A DNA stretch of 64,000 nt from Paracoccaceae bacterium (GTDB taxonomy: Bacteria; Pseudomonadota; Alphaproteobacteria; Rhodobacterales; Rhodobacteraceae): positions 1 to 64,000 of the forward strand of contig JAAEZA010000008.1 of the NCBI GenBank assembly GCA_018223125.1, read 5' to 3'. Positions 41,172 through 51,166 of this stretch are shown one piece after another (position 1 is the first letter of the stretch; each line of letters opens with the position of its first letter). A program made the position numbers and the translations under genes. The notes beneath the pieces are model-generated. The model did not search any database. It was not told where the DNA came from and saw nothing but the letters and a program-made list of their open reading frames with translations.

Positions 41172-42536
41172 GTGGATAAGCCGAACCAGAATATCCTGCT
41201 GTTCTCGATCGAGGACCTGAACGACTGGATCGAACCCCTTGGCGGGCATCCCGATACGATCACGCCAAACCTGACGCGATTGGCCAAACGCGCCGCTGTG
41301 TTTACCCAAGCCTATAGTCCGGCGCCTGCGTGCTCCCCCGCACGAACCGCAGCGATATTCGGGCAAAATCCTTGGGAAACAGGTGTTTACGAGAACAAGC
41401 ATAAGTGGCATCACCACTATCCAAAGGGCAAACGGCTGTCCCTGATCGGGCGAATGCGCACGGCCGGTTTTGAAACCCATGGGCTTGGCAAGGTGTTCCA
41501 TGTCAACAAGCCTCAGTTCGATTATGAAGATTGGGACAGTTTCCCCCAAAGCAATTCCGAACTGTTCCCGCCGATCAGTCGTCTTGCGAAAACCGGCAAG
41601 TTCGGCCCTTCGATAGACTTCGGTGCCATACCGGATGGCGACGATCTGTACGACGATGCAAACACCAGTGCGATGATTGCGCGGATGAAACGCGGCAGTC
41701 AGGGGCAGTTCTGGGCCTTGGGGCTTTACCGCCCGCACCTGCCCTTCGTGGTGCCGCAGCGGTTTTTTGATATGTTGCCCGACACAGTGGCCAATCCGCC
41801 GGGTCTGGGGCAGAACAGTTTCGACCCGTCGGCAGAAGCGCCCCAATCAGGACTTTCCGCCGCCGGAAAAGCCTATGCCAACAGCCGCGCCCAGTTTCGC
41901 CGCATCGTCAGCCGAACGGGTGAGTATCAGGATTTTCTGAAAGCCTATCTTGCCTCCGTTGCCTATGCGGACCACCTGCTGGGGCGGGTGCTGGACCATA
42001 TGGATAACGCGGGACTTTGGGAGAATACGACTCTGTTGCTCTGGTCCGATCACGGGTATCAACTGGGCGAAAAGCTGGCATTTCACAAATTTACCCTGTG
42101 GGAACGCTCCTTGCGGGTGCCCTTGATGATTGCGGGACCGCAGATTACAGCAGGACGCTATGACGAGCCGGTGTCGCTGGTTGATATTGCCCCGACGCTG
42201 ATGGCGGTGGCGGGGCAGCCCCCTGTTCCGCAGTTTTCCGGTCAGAACCTGATGCCGCTGCTGAGAGGTGAATCTCCGGCGTTGCGCGGGTATGCCGGGT
42301 CGGTCTGGACGCAGCAGAGCAAGGAGGGTCTGGCACAAACCGCGCTATCCCTGCGCAGCCGGACGCATCGTTATATCTTCTACTGGGACGGTTCGGAAGA
42401 GCTTTACGATCACCGCAATGATCCGTTCGAGCATAACAACCTGCTGGCCGGAGGCACCGGTAGCACCCGTGCGTTGTCACTACGCGAAGAGTTTATGGCG
42501 CTCCTGCCTGCGGACATGGCAGAGCCTGCCAACTGA
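41172..42536 (+). CDS. Type I sulfatase (iduronate-2-sulfatase-like), paralog 2
   Basis: ILLFSIEDLNDWIEPLGGHPDTITPNLTRLAKRA, FGly motif ACSPAR (C at 41331), SDHGYQLGEK. Confidence 0.9.
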   Translation: MDKPNQNILLFSIEDLNDWIEPLGGHPDTITPNLTRLAKRAAVFTQAYSPAPACSPARTAAIFGQNPWETGVYENKHKWHHHYPKGKRLSLIGRMRTAGFETHGLGKVFHVNKPQFDYEDWDSFPQSNSELFPPISRLAKTGKFGPSIDFGAIPDGDDLYDDANTSAMIARMKRGSQGQFWALGLYRPHLPFVVPQRFFDMLPDTVANPPGLGQNSFDPSAEAPQSGLSAAGKAYANSRAQFRRIVSRTGEYQDFLKAYLASVAYADHLLGRVLDHMDNAGLWENTTLLLWSDHGYQLGEKLAFHKFTLWERSLRVPLMIAGPQITAGRYDEPVSLVDIAPTLMAVAGQPPVPQFSGQNLMPLLRGESPALRGYAGSVWTQQSKEGLAQTALSLRSRTHRYIFYWDGSEELYDHRNDPFEHNNLLAGGTGSTRALSLREEFMALLPADMAEPAN

Positions 42537-42537
42537 T

Positions 42538-42573
42538 CCCGCCGGAGCCCGAGAGTTCGGGAGCCTCCGGCGG
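42538..42573 (+). terminator. Terminator downstream of the tandem sulfatases
   Basis: gccggagcccgagagttcgggagcctccggcggggatatttta. Confidence 0.7.
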
Positions 42574-42600
42574 GGATATTTTAGGCCAGAAGAAGCCGGT

Positions 42601-44094
42601 TCAAGACTTGGGTTTGACGCCCCGTCCGGCTTCCTTGCTGTAGCGGCCTTCAAGGTGTTTGTTCAGCTTGGTAACTTTCTTTTCTTTCTTGTCCCGATAC
42701 GGGTTCTTGTCGGACTGGCTGCGCATATACAGGCGGATCGGTGTGCCAGCCATATCAAGATCAGCCCGCAAGCCATTGATAAGATAACGGTTATAGCTGT
42801 CCGGCACCAAATCGGGATGGGAGCACATGATCACGAAACTTGGCGGTCTGGTCTTAACCTGTGTCATGTAGCGCATGCGGATGCGGCGACCGCCCGGGGC
42901 GGGCGGCGGGTGCGCCTCCAGCATGCCGGTCAGCCAGCGGTTCAGGCGTGCCGTGCTGATCCGGCGGTTCCAGACCTTATGGGCGCTCAGGATTGCGGCG
43001 TGCAGCCGGTCCAGCCCCTTGCCGGTCCGTGCGGAAACCGTCACCATCGGCGCGCCGCGCAACTGGGGCAGCAGCCGCGTAAAGCTTTCCCGCAGTTCCT
43101 TCAGCTTGGCCTGTTTGTCGTCTTCCAGATCCCATTTGTTCACCGCAACCACAACAGCGCGACCTTCCCGTTCAGCAAGATCGGCAATGCGCAAGTCCTG
43201 CTGTTCAAAGGGAATATCCACATCAAGCAGCACAACCACCACTTCGGAGAATTTGACCGCGCGCAGACCGTCAGAGACCGAGAGCTTTTCCAGTTTCTCC
43301 TGCACTTTGGCCCGTTTGCGCATACCTGCCGTATCCCAGATGCGGAAGGGAATGCCGTCCCATGTGGCATTGGTGGAAATCGCATCGCGGGTGATCCCTG
43401 CTTCGGGGCCGGTTAGCAGCTTGTCCTGACCCAGAATTTTATTGATCAGGGTGGATTTACCGGCGTTCGGACGCCCCACCACCGCGATTTGAAGCGGTTT
43501 GGAGGTAGAATAGGTAATCTCGACATCTTCGTCTTCGAAGTCTTCATCCAGATCCGATACATCGACCTCGATTTCCGGTTCGATCTCGCGCCCTGCAAAT
43601 TCTTCGGCGTAAGGTTCCAGCATCCGCAACAGATCGTCCAGACCTTCGCCGTGCTCTGCAGAGAGTTGCACCGGTTCGCCGAGTCCCAGTGAAAACGCAT
43701 CGTAATATCCGGTTTCACCGGCCTTGCCTTCAGCCTTGTTGGCCGCAAGGATCACCCGCGCGGATTTCTTGCGCAGGATTTCGGCGAAAACCTGATCCGC
43801 AGGCATGACACCGGCGCGGGCGTCCATCATGAACAGACAGACATCGGCCATTTCCACGGCCCGTTCCGTCAGCATCCGCATCCGCCCTTGCAGGCTCTCG
43901 TCGGTGGCTTCTTCCAGACCGGCGGTGTCGATTACTGTGAAGCGCAGCGGGCCAAGGCGGGCATCGCCTTCGCGGAGGTCGCGCGTGACACCCGGCTGAT
44001 CGTCTACCAGCGCGAGTTTGCGTCCAACCAGACGGTTGAACAGGGTGGATTTACCAACGTTGGGACGCCCGACTATGGCCAGCGTAAAAGACAT
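42601..44094 (-). CDS. der: Ribosome biogenesis GTPase Der (EngA)
   Basis: Two G domains: [16 protein letters not shown] and [18 protein letters not shown]-like C-terminus. Confidence 0.97.
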   Translation of the reverse strand: MSFTLAIVGRPNVGKSTLFNRLVGRKLALVDDQPGVTRDLREGDARLGPLRFTVIDTAGLEEATDESLQGRMRMLTERAVEMADVCLFMMDARAGVMPADQVFAEILRKKSARVILAANKAEGKAGETGYYDAFSLGLGEPVQLSAEHGEGLDDLLRMLEPYAEEFAGREIEPEIEVDVSDLDEDFEDEDVEITYSTSKPLQIAVVGRPNAGKSTLINKILGQDKLLTGPEAGITRDAISTNATWDGIPFRIWDTAGMRKRAKVQEKLEKLSVSDGLRAVKFSEVVVVLLDVDIPFEQQDLRIADLAEREGRAVVVAVNKWDLEDDKQAKLKELRESFTRLLPQLRGAPMVTVSARTGKGLDRLHAAILSAHKVWNRRISTARLNRWLTGMLEAHPPPAPGGRRIRMRYMTQVKTRPPSFVIMCSHPDLVPDSYNRYLINGLRADLDMAGTPIRLYMRSQSDKNPYRDKKEKKVTKLNKHLEGRYSKEAGRGVKPKS

Positions 44095-44157
44095 GACTAG
44101 AAACCTGTGTATGGGTTGAAACCGCGCTCTAACGGATCACAACCCTCTTGGAAAGGC

Positions 44158-45504
44158 TTATTGATAGGCGTGCAACTGGCCATTGGCCGAGAAAATGTAG
44201 AATTTGCCGCCCGCGACAGCCGGTTGGGAAGCCGCACCACCGGGAATTTCCACGGTTCCGGTTAATGTGCCATTCACCGGATCATAGCTGCGCAACAAGC
44301 CGTCGCTGCCAGCGACCCAAAGCTGTCCGCCCGCCAGAACCGGCCCGAAATAGGCATAGGTTGCGCGTTTGCGGCGATCCCGTTCCTGTTTGAAATCAGG
44401 CAGTTCCGCAGACCAGACTTCACTTCCGTCCGAAGCGTTCAGGCGCTTGACTGCAAATCTGTCGGTGATCATGAAGATTGCGCCACCCGCAGGCCAGACC
44501 GGAGAATAGGAACCGTCTTTGGCGGTCCAGAGCCTGTCGCCAGAGCGCCGGTCAAGGGCTGCAAGACGGCCCGACTGGTTCGCAACATAAAGTGTCGTAC
44601 CGTCAATCACCGGATCGCCGGAAATGTCGGAAACAAGATTACGTGCATGTCCCTTATTGCTTCCGGTAACGGTGGCAGTCCATGCCCGCAGCCCGTTGCT
44701 GGTAACTGCGCCCACGATTTCACCCGATGCAAAAGGCAGAACCGCCAGTTTACCGGAAGCAGCAGGCGCCCCTGCCCCGGCGATGCCAGAGGTGTCGCCC
44801 GGACTGATCTGTTGCCACAGCAAGCGCCCGTTTGAAATATCCAGTCCGATTGCAACGTTGTTACGGGCAACCGCTACAACCACATCGCCCACGATGAGCG
44901 GATCGCTGGAAATGGCGCCCGTCATCTGGTGACGCCAGCGGATATTCCCTGTGGTCGCATCCGCCAGAATAACTTCGCCGTGGCCTGTCGTAACCGCCAG
45001 CAGACCGTTGGCATAAACCACGCCACCACCGGACACCTCGCCTTTTTTCTCGTTCGGCGGGGTCAGATCGCGGGACCAGACAGGCTGGCCTGTCAGGCTG
45101 AACGCTTGTAACGAACCGGCAGAATCCATTGTGTAAACGCGGCCGCCGCCAACGACAGGGCTGGCCGTAATGGCATTCTTGCGGCTGTTGCCGGCACCGA
45201 TCCCGACGCTCCAGACCCGCGACAGGCTGCGCCCGAGTGCAGGATGGCGGATCAGATGCTGGGCAGAACCATTGCGATGGGTCCATTCACTGTTCACGGC
45301 TGGCGACTGTAGTGCGAGTTTGTCAACGCGCACAGTTTCGGCTTCTGCACCTTCGGGAAGGAACGGTTCACGCAGGTCAAGACGCTCCCCCGGCAGGGGT
45401 GGTTCCTGTTGGGAACAGGCCACAAGCGCGGTTCCAAGCAACAGAGATGCTGTCAGGGCACGTCCGAATTTGCCCGTTGCTGTTATTTTACGACTGCTTA
45501 CCAC
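44158..45504 (-). CDS. bamB: PQQ-binding beta-propeller / BamB-like outer-membrane assembly lipoprotein
   Basis: Lipobox LVACS and repeated propeller blades; adjacent to der. Confidence 0.85.
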   Translation of the reverse strand: MVSSRKITATGKFGRALTASLLLGTALVACSQQEPPLPGERLDLREPFLPEGAEAETVRVDKLALQSPAVNSEWTHRNGSAQHLIRHPALGRSLSRVWSVGIGAGNSRKNAITASPVVGGGRVYTMDSAGSLQAFSLTGQPVWSRDLTPPNEKKGEVSGGGVVYANGLLAVTTGHGEVILADATTGNIRWRHQMTGAISSDPLIVGDVVVAVARNNVAIGLDISNGRLLWQQISPGDTSGIAGAGAPAASGKLAVLPFASGEIVGAVTSNGLRAWTATVTGSNKGHARNLVSDISGDPVIDGTTLYVANQSGRLAALDRRSGDRLWTAKDGSYSPVWPAGGAIFMITDRFAVKRLNASDGSEVWSAELPDFKQERDRRKRATYAYFGPVLAGGQLWVAGSDGLLRSYDPVNGTLTGTVEIPGGAASQPAVAGGKFYIFSANGQLHAYQ

Positions 45505-45558
45505 TTGCTCGGCCCCGATCTTTCATTGATCCTGTTGTAACTGTAATTGTGCCGCTTT

Positions 45559-46230
45559 TTACTCGGAAAGCAATTGGGACAATGCCGGAATTTCCGCTCC
45601 CAAAGCCACCAGCACCTGGGATGCTCTGTTTCGCAACGCGTCTGTAGCCTCGCTATCCTGCACCAATTCGGAATAGAGCGCGATTGCCGTTTCGTTGTCA
45701 TCGGCGGCCAAAGCGGAAATTGCCTGCTGCTCCAGTGCCAGCGGACGATAAATCGCCCCCGGCGCGGCCAGTGTTTCCAGTTCGGCTGCGCGGGCTGAAA
45801 CATCCATTTCTGCACCTTGCAGGATCACGGATTTCAGCCGCGCAAGTTCGGTGTAAACCGGTCCTGCATCGCTCGTGGCAACGGCATCATAGGCGGCAAC
45901 AGCCCCATCCACGTTACCGGCCTCTGCCAGTTCGGCGGCACGGCGCAACTGTACGATGACTGCGGCCGGACCCGATTCGTCTGTCAGCGCAGCCAGCGCA
46001 TCAGCGCGCGCCGCAGGGTCTTCGGCATCCAGAGCGGCGGCGAACTGGTCGCCACGGGCCTGTGCATCAGACGCAAGGCTGGCTTTTTGCCATTCCAGAA
46101 AACCTGTCACGCCGACGGCACCAACCACCAGCACAACGGCTATCCAGCCGTATTTGCGCACGTATTTATACAATTGGTCGCGCCGAACTTCCTCGGTGAC
46201 TTCTTCAATAAAGGAATCGCTATCGCTCAC
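45559..46230 (-). CDS. YfgM-like tetratricopeptide membrane protein
   Basis: SFIEEVTEEVRRDQLYKYVRKYGWIAVVLVVGAVGVTGFLEWQKA; GTG start; bamB-der neighbour. Confidence 0.8.
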   Translation of the reverse strand: MSDSDSFIEEVTEEVRRDQLYKYVRKYGWIAVVLVVGAVGVTGFLEWQKASLASDAQARGDQFAAALDAEDPAARADALAALTDESGPAAVIVQLRRAAELAEAGNVDGAVAAYDAVATSDAGPVYTELARLKSVILQGAEMDVSARAAELETLAAPGAIYRPLALEQQAISALAADDNETAIALYSELVQDSEATDALRNRASQVLVALGAEIPALSQLLSE

Positions 46231-46425
46231 AGTTGTCTCCTGACCCGAATTCGGGCGGACAATACTGCGAAGCGGGCAAGTTTGCCAAGGCGCATTTGCA
46301 ACAACTGCCCCCTTCGGACCGGAAACGGCCATTTGACGCACAAGCTTGCCTTGTCAGAAAGGGCTCCCCCCCCTATTCAGAGAGCACTGCTTATTTACGC
46401 CAGTCGCTGCGCAAAGGGTGCCGCG

Positions 46426-47535
46426 ATGCAAAGAGGTTTCAACATGCGCTTTACCCCGTTGCTGACAGCCGCGCTCGTCTGCGCCTTCACATATATGCTT
46501 ATCCTGGAGCGGGATGCCTTGCTGGCCTTTGCCGGTGCAGAGACAGAGCCACCTGTCGAAGAAACCGTTGAACAGCGTATCGAGGACAAACCGCCGGTCT
46601 CTGTGCTGGTTCTGAAATCCGAGGCCCAGCCGGTGGCCCGCGGTATCGTGCTGCGCGGGCAGACGGCTGCTTTCCGCCTGTTGGACGTAAAGGCCGAAAC
46701 CAGCGGTCAGGTGATTTCACCGCCCCTGCGTGCGGGAACACTTGTCGGTGAGGGAGAGTTGCTGTGTGAACTTGATCCGGGCACCCGCGAGGCAACACTG
46801 GCAGAGGCCGAAGCGCGGCTGGCCGAAGCGCAGGCTAACAACAATGTCTCCGCCAGTCTGGTGCAAAAAGGCTATGCCTCGGAAACCACCGCGATTTCCC
46901 GTGTGGCGGCCCTTCAGGCAGCACAGGCTGTGGTCGAACGGGCCAAAAAGGAACTGGAGCAGTTGGAAATCCACGCGCCATTCTCCGGCTTGCTGGAATC
47001 CGACACCGCGGAATTTGGCGCTTTGCTTCAAACCGGCGGCACCTGTGCACGGGTGATCGCGCTTGATCCGATAAAACTGGTGGGCTACGCCACGGAACAG
47101 CAGGTCCAGCGCATTTCTGTCGGCGGTCCGGCGGGGGCGCGGTTGATCGGAGGACAAGAGGTTCGCGGCAAGCTGACCTTCATCTCGCGCAGTGCCGATC
47201 CGCTGACCCGCACCTTCCGTGTCGAAGTGACAGTCCCGAACGAAGATCTCTCTATCCGCGATGGTTCAACGGCTGAAATCTATATTGCCCTGCACGGGGA
47301 AACCGGCCACCTGCTGCCCCAATCCGCCCTGACCCTGAACGATCACGGCCAGTTGGGTGTGCGCATTGTGGACGGCAAAACAGCGGAATTCACCGGCGTT
47401 ACGATCCTGAATGAAAGTCCCGACGGCGTCTGGGTCGGTGGCCTGCCGGAACAGGCCGAAGTGATCATCGTCGGGCAGGAATACGTTGTGAGCGGCAGAC
47501 GCGTCACCGTCACCTATCAGAAAGATGCGTCATGA
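46426..47535 (+). CDS. RND efflux periplasmic adaptor (membrane fusion protein)
   Basis: ETSGQVISPPLRAGTLVGEGELLCELDPG ... LEIHAPFSGLLE; overlaps the RND permease start. Confidence 0.9.
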   Translation: MQRGFNMRFTPLLTAALVCAFTYMLILERDALLAFAGAETEPPVEETVEQRIEDKPPVSVLVLKSEAQPVARGIVLRGQTAAFRLLDVKAETSGQVISPPLRAGTLVGEGELLCELDPGTREATLAEAEARLAEAQANNNVSASLVQKGYASETTAISRVAALQAAQAVVERAKKELEQLEIHAPFSGLLESDTAEFGALLQTGGTCARVIALDPIKLVGYATEQQVQRISVGGPAGARLIGGQEVRGKLTFISRSADPLTRTFRVEVTVPNEDLSIRDGSTAEIYIALHGETGHLLPQSALTLNDHGQLGVRIVDGKTAEFTGVTILNESPDGVWVGGLPEQAEVIIVGQEYVVSGRRVTVTYQKDAS

Positions 47536-50500
47536 TCGGCATCGTTGACTGGGCTTCCGCCCGCGCGCGGATGATCTTTGCACTGATTGCCCTGTCCCTT
47601 GGTGCGGGGACGTTTTCCTATGTGAACCTGCCCAAAGAAGGCGAACCGGATATCGACATTCCGGCACTGTTTGTTTCAGTGCCCTTTCCCGGTATTTCGG
47701 CGGAGGACAGCGAAAAACTGCTGGTCAAACCGCTGGAAAGCAAGCTGCGCGATCTGGACGGGCTAAAGAAAATCTCTGGCACTGCGGCAGAAAACTACGG
47801 CGGCGTTGCGCTGGAATTCGAATTCGGCTGGGACAAATCCGCCACCATTGCGGATGTACGGGACAAGGTTAATCAGGCGCAGGCCGATTTCCCCGAAGAT
47901 GCGGAACAGCCCACCATCAACGAGATCAACTTTTCAGAGTTTCCGGTGCTTGTGGTGTCCCTGTCCGGTGCGATCCCCGAACGTACTTTGCTGCGTGTTG
48001 TCAAAGACTTGCAAGACAAGGTAGAAGCCCTGACGCCGGTATTGGAAGCCGGTCTTGCGGGGCATCGGGACGAAATGCTGGAGGTTCTGATCGACCCGCT
48101 GAAACTGGAAGCCTACAACGTTACCGCCGGAGAGTTGATCAACGTTGTCACCAATAACAACCAGTTGATCGCTGCGGGCGAAGTGGAGACCGCAAATGGG
48201 GCGTTCTCGGTCAAGATCCCCTCTGCCTTTGATGAACCGCAGGATGTTTACAATCTTCCCGTTAAAGTTAACGGCGATCGGGTTATCACCCTTGGGGATC
48301 TGGCGGAAATCCGTCTGACCTTTGAGGATCAGGTCGGCACCGCGCGCTATAACGGGCAAACCACCGTGGCCTTGCAAGTGGTAAAGCGCAAGGGCACAAA
48401 CCTGATCAACGCGGTGCAACTCGTGCGGGACACGGTGGAGGCTGCACAGCAGGAGTGGCCACAAGAACTGAGCGACAGTATCACGGTCAGCTACTCCATG
48501 GACGAAAGCACCAATGTGGCTGATATGGTCAGCCAGCTTGAAGCATCGGTCCTGACCGCTGTGGCACTGGTGATGATCGTGGTATTGGCCGCCCTTGGCG
48601 TCCGTTCCGCTCTGTTGGTGGGCTTTGCCATCCCGACGTCTTTCCTGCTGTCTTTTGCGATTATGGCTGTGGCGGGAATTTCGATTTCAAACATCGTTAT
48701 GTTCGGTCTGATCCTTGCAGTGGGGATGCTGGTGGACGGGGCTATCGTGGTGGTCGAATATGCCGATAAGGAAATCTCCCGCGGGACTGGCCCTATGCGG
48801 GCCTATACGGCGGCGGCAAAACGGATGTTCTGGCCGATCGTGTCCTCCACTGCCACCACGCTCTGCGCGTTTTTGCCAATGTTGTTCTGGCCGGGCGTTC
48901 CGGGCGAATTTATGGGCAACCTGCCTGTGACGCTGATCTTTGTTCTGTCTGCTTCCCTGCTGGTGGCGCTGGTTTATCTGCCTGTTGTGGGCGGCGTAGC
49001 GGGGCGTATATCGGCCATTCTGGGACGGATATCCGCATGGCTGCGCGCAAGGGTACATTGGGCATTGCGCCTTGTTATGATGGCGCTAAGCGCGGTGATC
49101 CTGTTCAACGGCATTCTGATGCTGTTGCGGGGCGAAATGGCCGGAGCTGTAGTTGCCGTGCTGTTCGGCTGTCTGGCTCTGGCGGCAACGGGCGGATCGC
49201 TTGGCCCGAGGCAAAAGAAAAAGAAAATAAAAGCCGGTTACAAACGCTCTGCCTTCGGGTGGGTCATCCACCTGATCGCGGGCAATCCGGTGATGCCTTT
49301 GGTGACAATCGGTGCAACCATTTTCTTTGTGATTTCCGTGTTCGGATACTTTGGAACACACTCCAAAGGTGTTGAATTCTTTGTAGAAACCGAACCGGAA
49401 CGGGCGATTGCCTATGTGCGGGCCCGTGGCAACCTCAGCCTTGAGGAAAAGGACAGTCTGGTCCGTCAGGTGGAAGCCGAAATCATGCAGGTGGACGGTG
49501 TTGAAAGCCTGTTTGCCTTTGCAGGTGAAGGCGGGTTAAACCAGAACACCGGCGGTGCGATTGCCCCGACCGACAGTATCGGACAGGTGCAGATCGAACT
49601 GGTTAAATGGACGGAACGCCCCCGCGGGTCAGGCAATGACATTCTGAACCGGATCAACGAGCGTCTGAAAACCGTACCTGGCATTCAGGCCGAAATTTCC
49701 GAAGCCGCCATGGGCCCCGCGTCCGGCAAACCGCTGAACCTGCGGGTGACGGGGGACAACTGGGAAGACTTGCAGGCGGCAGCGGATACCGTGCGGCGCA
49801 AGTTCGACAATACTGCGGGATTGATCAAGATCGAGGACACCCGACCCCTGCCCGGTATCGATTGGCAGATTGACGTGGATGTGGAACAGGCGGGACGCTA
49901 TGGCGCGGATGTTCTGTCTGTGGGCGCGATGGTCCAGCTTGTCACCCGTGGCCTGATGCTTGACACCATGCGCGTGGACAGTTCGGATGATGAAATCGAA
50001 ATCCGCGTGCGTCTGCCAGAGAACGACCGGTTGCTGTCTACCATCGACACGCTGCGGGTGCGGACCGCGTCGGGTTTGATCCCTCTCAGCAATTTCATCA
50101 CCCGCACGCCGGTGGACAAACTCGGCCAGATCGACCGCTTTGACACCAAACGCTACTTTGACATCAAGGCAGATGTGGAAAGCGGGTTGTTTGTGGATGC
50201 CGACGGCGCCTTTGTTTCTGCCGATACCGAAGGGGCAAAGCCGCTGAACGGTAATGTTGCGATTGAAGCGATGACAAAATGGCTGGAAGAAGACAACCCG
50301 CTGCCGCCAAGCGTGGAATGGTCATGGCAGGGCGACCAGCAGGATCAGGCGGAATCGGAAGCCTTCCTTGGCAAGGCTTTTGCCGGTGCGCTCGGCCTGA
50401 TGTTCGTAATCCTGCTGGCCCAGTTCAATTCGATCTATAACTCTGTTCTTGTTCTGCTGGCCGTGGTTCTGTCCACCACAGGCGTTCTGATCGGGATGCT

Positions 50501-51083
50501 GGTCATGGACCAGACCTTTTCAATCATTATGACAGGCACGGGGATTGTGGCGCTGGCAGGAATTGTGGTGAACAACAACATTGTTCTGATCGACACCTAT
50601 CAGGAATACGCGGAATACATGCCCCGCCTTCAGGCCATTGTGCGCACAGCCGAGGACCGTATCCGCCCGGTCCTGCTGACCACGATCACAACGATGGCGG
50701 GACTTGCGCCGATGATGTTCGGACTGTCCATCGACTTTTACAACGGCGGTTATTCCATAGATGCACCAACCGCGCTGTGGTGGAAGCAACTTGCTACTGC
50801 TGTGGTCTTCGGGCTTGGCATTGCAACGGTTCTGACGCTGGTGTTCACGCCTTCCATGCTGGCACTTCGGGTCTGGTTTACGACCGGAGCCTATAGCGCT
50901 GGCGCACTGGCTGGTACGCTGCTTGGCGGACGGGGTACACGTATCGCAAAGGACCGCAGACAGCGTAAACAGGCGCGTCACGCCAGCACAGGGGAAATCC
51001 ACTGGGATGAAGCGGTGGAAGGCCCTGCCCCTGTGACAGAGCTTTCCGCCAGCCCCGAACCGCCCCTCAAAGCGGCGGAATAA
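47532..51083 (+). CDS. RND efflux permease (AcrB/MexB-type)
   Basis: DIPALFVSVPFPGISAEDSEKLLVKPLESKL, GMLVDGAIVVVEYADKE, LLAVVLSTTGVLIGMLV, GIVVNNNIVLIDTYQEY. Confidence 0.95.
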   Translation: MIGIVDWASARARMIFALIALSLGAGTFSYVNLPKEGEPDIDIPALFVSVPFPGISAEDSEKLLVKPLESKLRDLDGLKKISGTAAENYGGVALEFEFGWDKSATIADVRDKVNQAQADFPEDAEQPTINEINFSEFPVLVVSLSGAIPERTLLRVVKDLQDKVEALTPVLEAGLAGHRDEMLEVLIDPLKLEAYNVTAGELINVVTNNNQLIAAGEVETANGAFSVKIPSAFDEPQDVYNLPVKVNGDRVITLGDLAEIRLTFEDQVGTARYNGQTTVALQVVKRKGTNLINAVQLVRDTVEAAQQEWPQELSDSITVSYSMDESTNVADMVSQLEASVLTAVALVMIVVLAALGVRSALLVGFAIPTSFLLSFAIMAVAGISISNIVMFGLILAVGMLVDGAIVVVEYADKEISRGTGPMRAYTAAAKRMFWPIVSSTATTLCAFLPMLFWPGVPGEFMGNLPVTLIFVLSASLLVALVYLPVVGGVAGRISAILGRISAWLRARVHWALRLVMMALSAVILFNGILMLLRGEMAGAVVAVLFGCLALAATGGSLGPRQKKKKIKAGYKRSAFGWVIHLIAGNPVMPLVTIGATIFFVISVFGYFGTHSKGVEFFVETEPERAIAYVRARGNLSLEEKDSLVRQVEAEIMQVDGVESLFAFAGEGGLNQNTGGAIAPTDSIGQVQIELVKWTERPRGSGNDILNRINERLKTVPGIQAEISEAAMGPASGKPLNLRVTGDNWEDLQAAADTVRRKFDNTAGLIKIEDTRPLPGIDWQIDVDVEQAGRYGADVLSVGAMVQLVTRGLMLDTMRVDSSDDEIEIRVRLPENDRLLSTIDTLRVRTASGLIPLSNFITRTPVDKLGQIDRFDTKRYFDIKADVESGLFVDADGAFVSADTEGAKPLNGNVAIEAMTKWLEEDNPLPPSVEWSWQGDQQDQAESEAFLGKAFAGALGLMFVILLAQFNSIYNSVLVLLAVVLSTTGVLIGMLVMDQTFSIIMTGTGIVALAGIVVNNNIVLIDTYQEYAEYMPRLQAIVRTAEDRIRPVLLTTITTMAGLAPMMFGLSIDFYNGGYSIDAPTALWWKQLATAVVFGLGIATVLTLVFTPSMLALRVWFTTGAYSAGALAGTLLGGRGTRIAKDRRQRKQARHASTGEIHWDEAVEGPAPVTELSASPEPPLKAAE

Positions 51084-51103
51084 AAAAGGCTTTCGCAGAA
51101 ACG

Positions 51104-51146
51104 AAAAAGCCCCCGCCCGAGCATCCACTCCGGCGGGGGCTTTTGT
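51104..51146. terminator. Bidirectional terminator between convergent transporter genes
   Basis: aaaaagcccccgcccgagcatccactccggcgggggctttt. Confidence 0.85.
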
Positions 51147-51166
51147 TCGGCCAGCTTTTGATCCGT

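Noticed and set aside
45817-46425. N-terminal extension of the RND adaptor ORF
   Set aside because: Antisense to the YfgM-like gene; the real adaptor start is at the MQRGFNMRF signal/TM region
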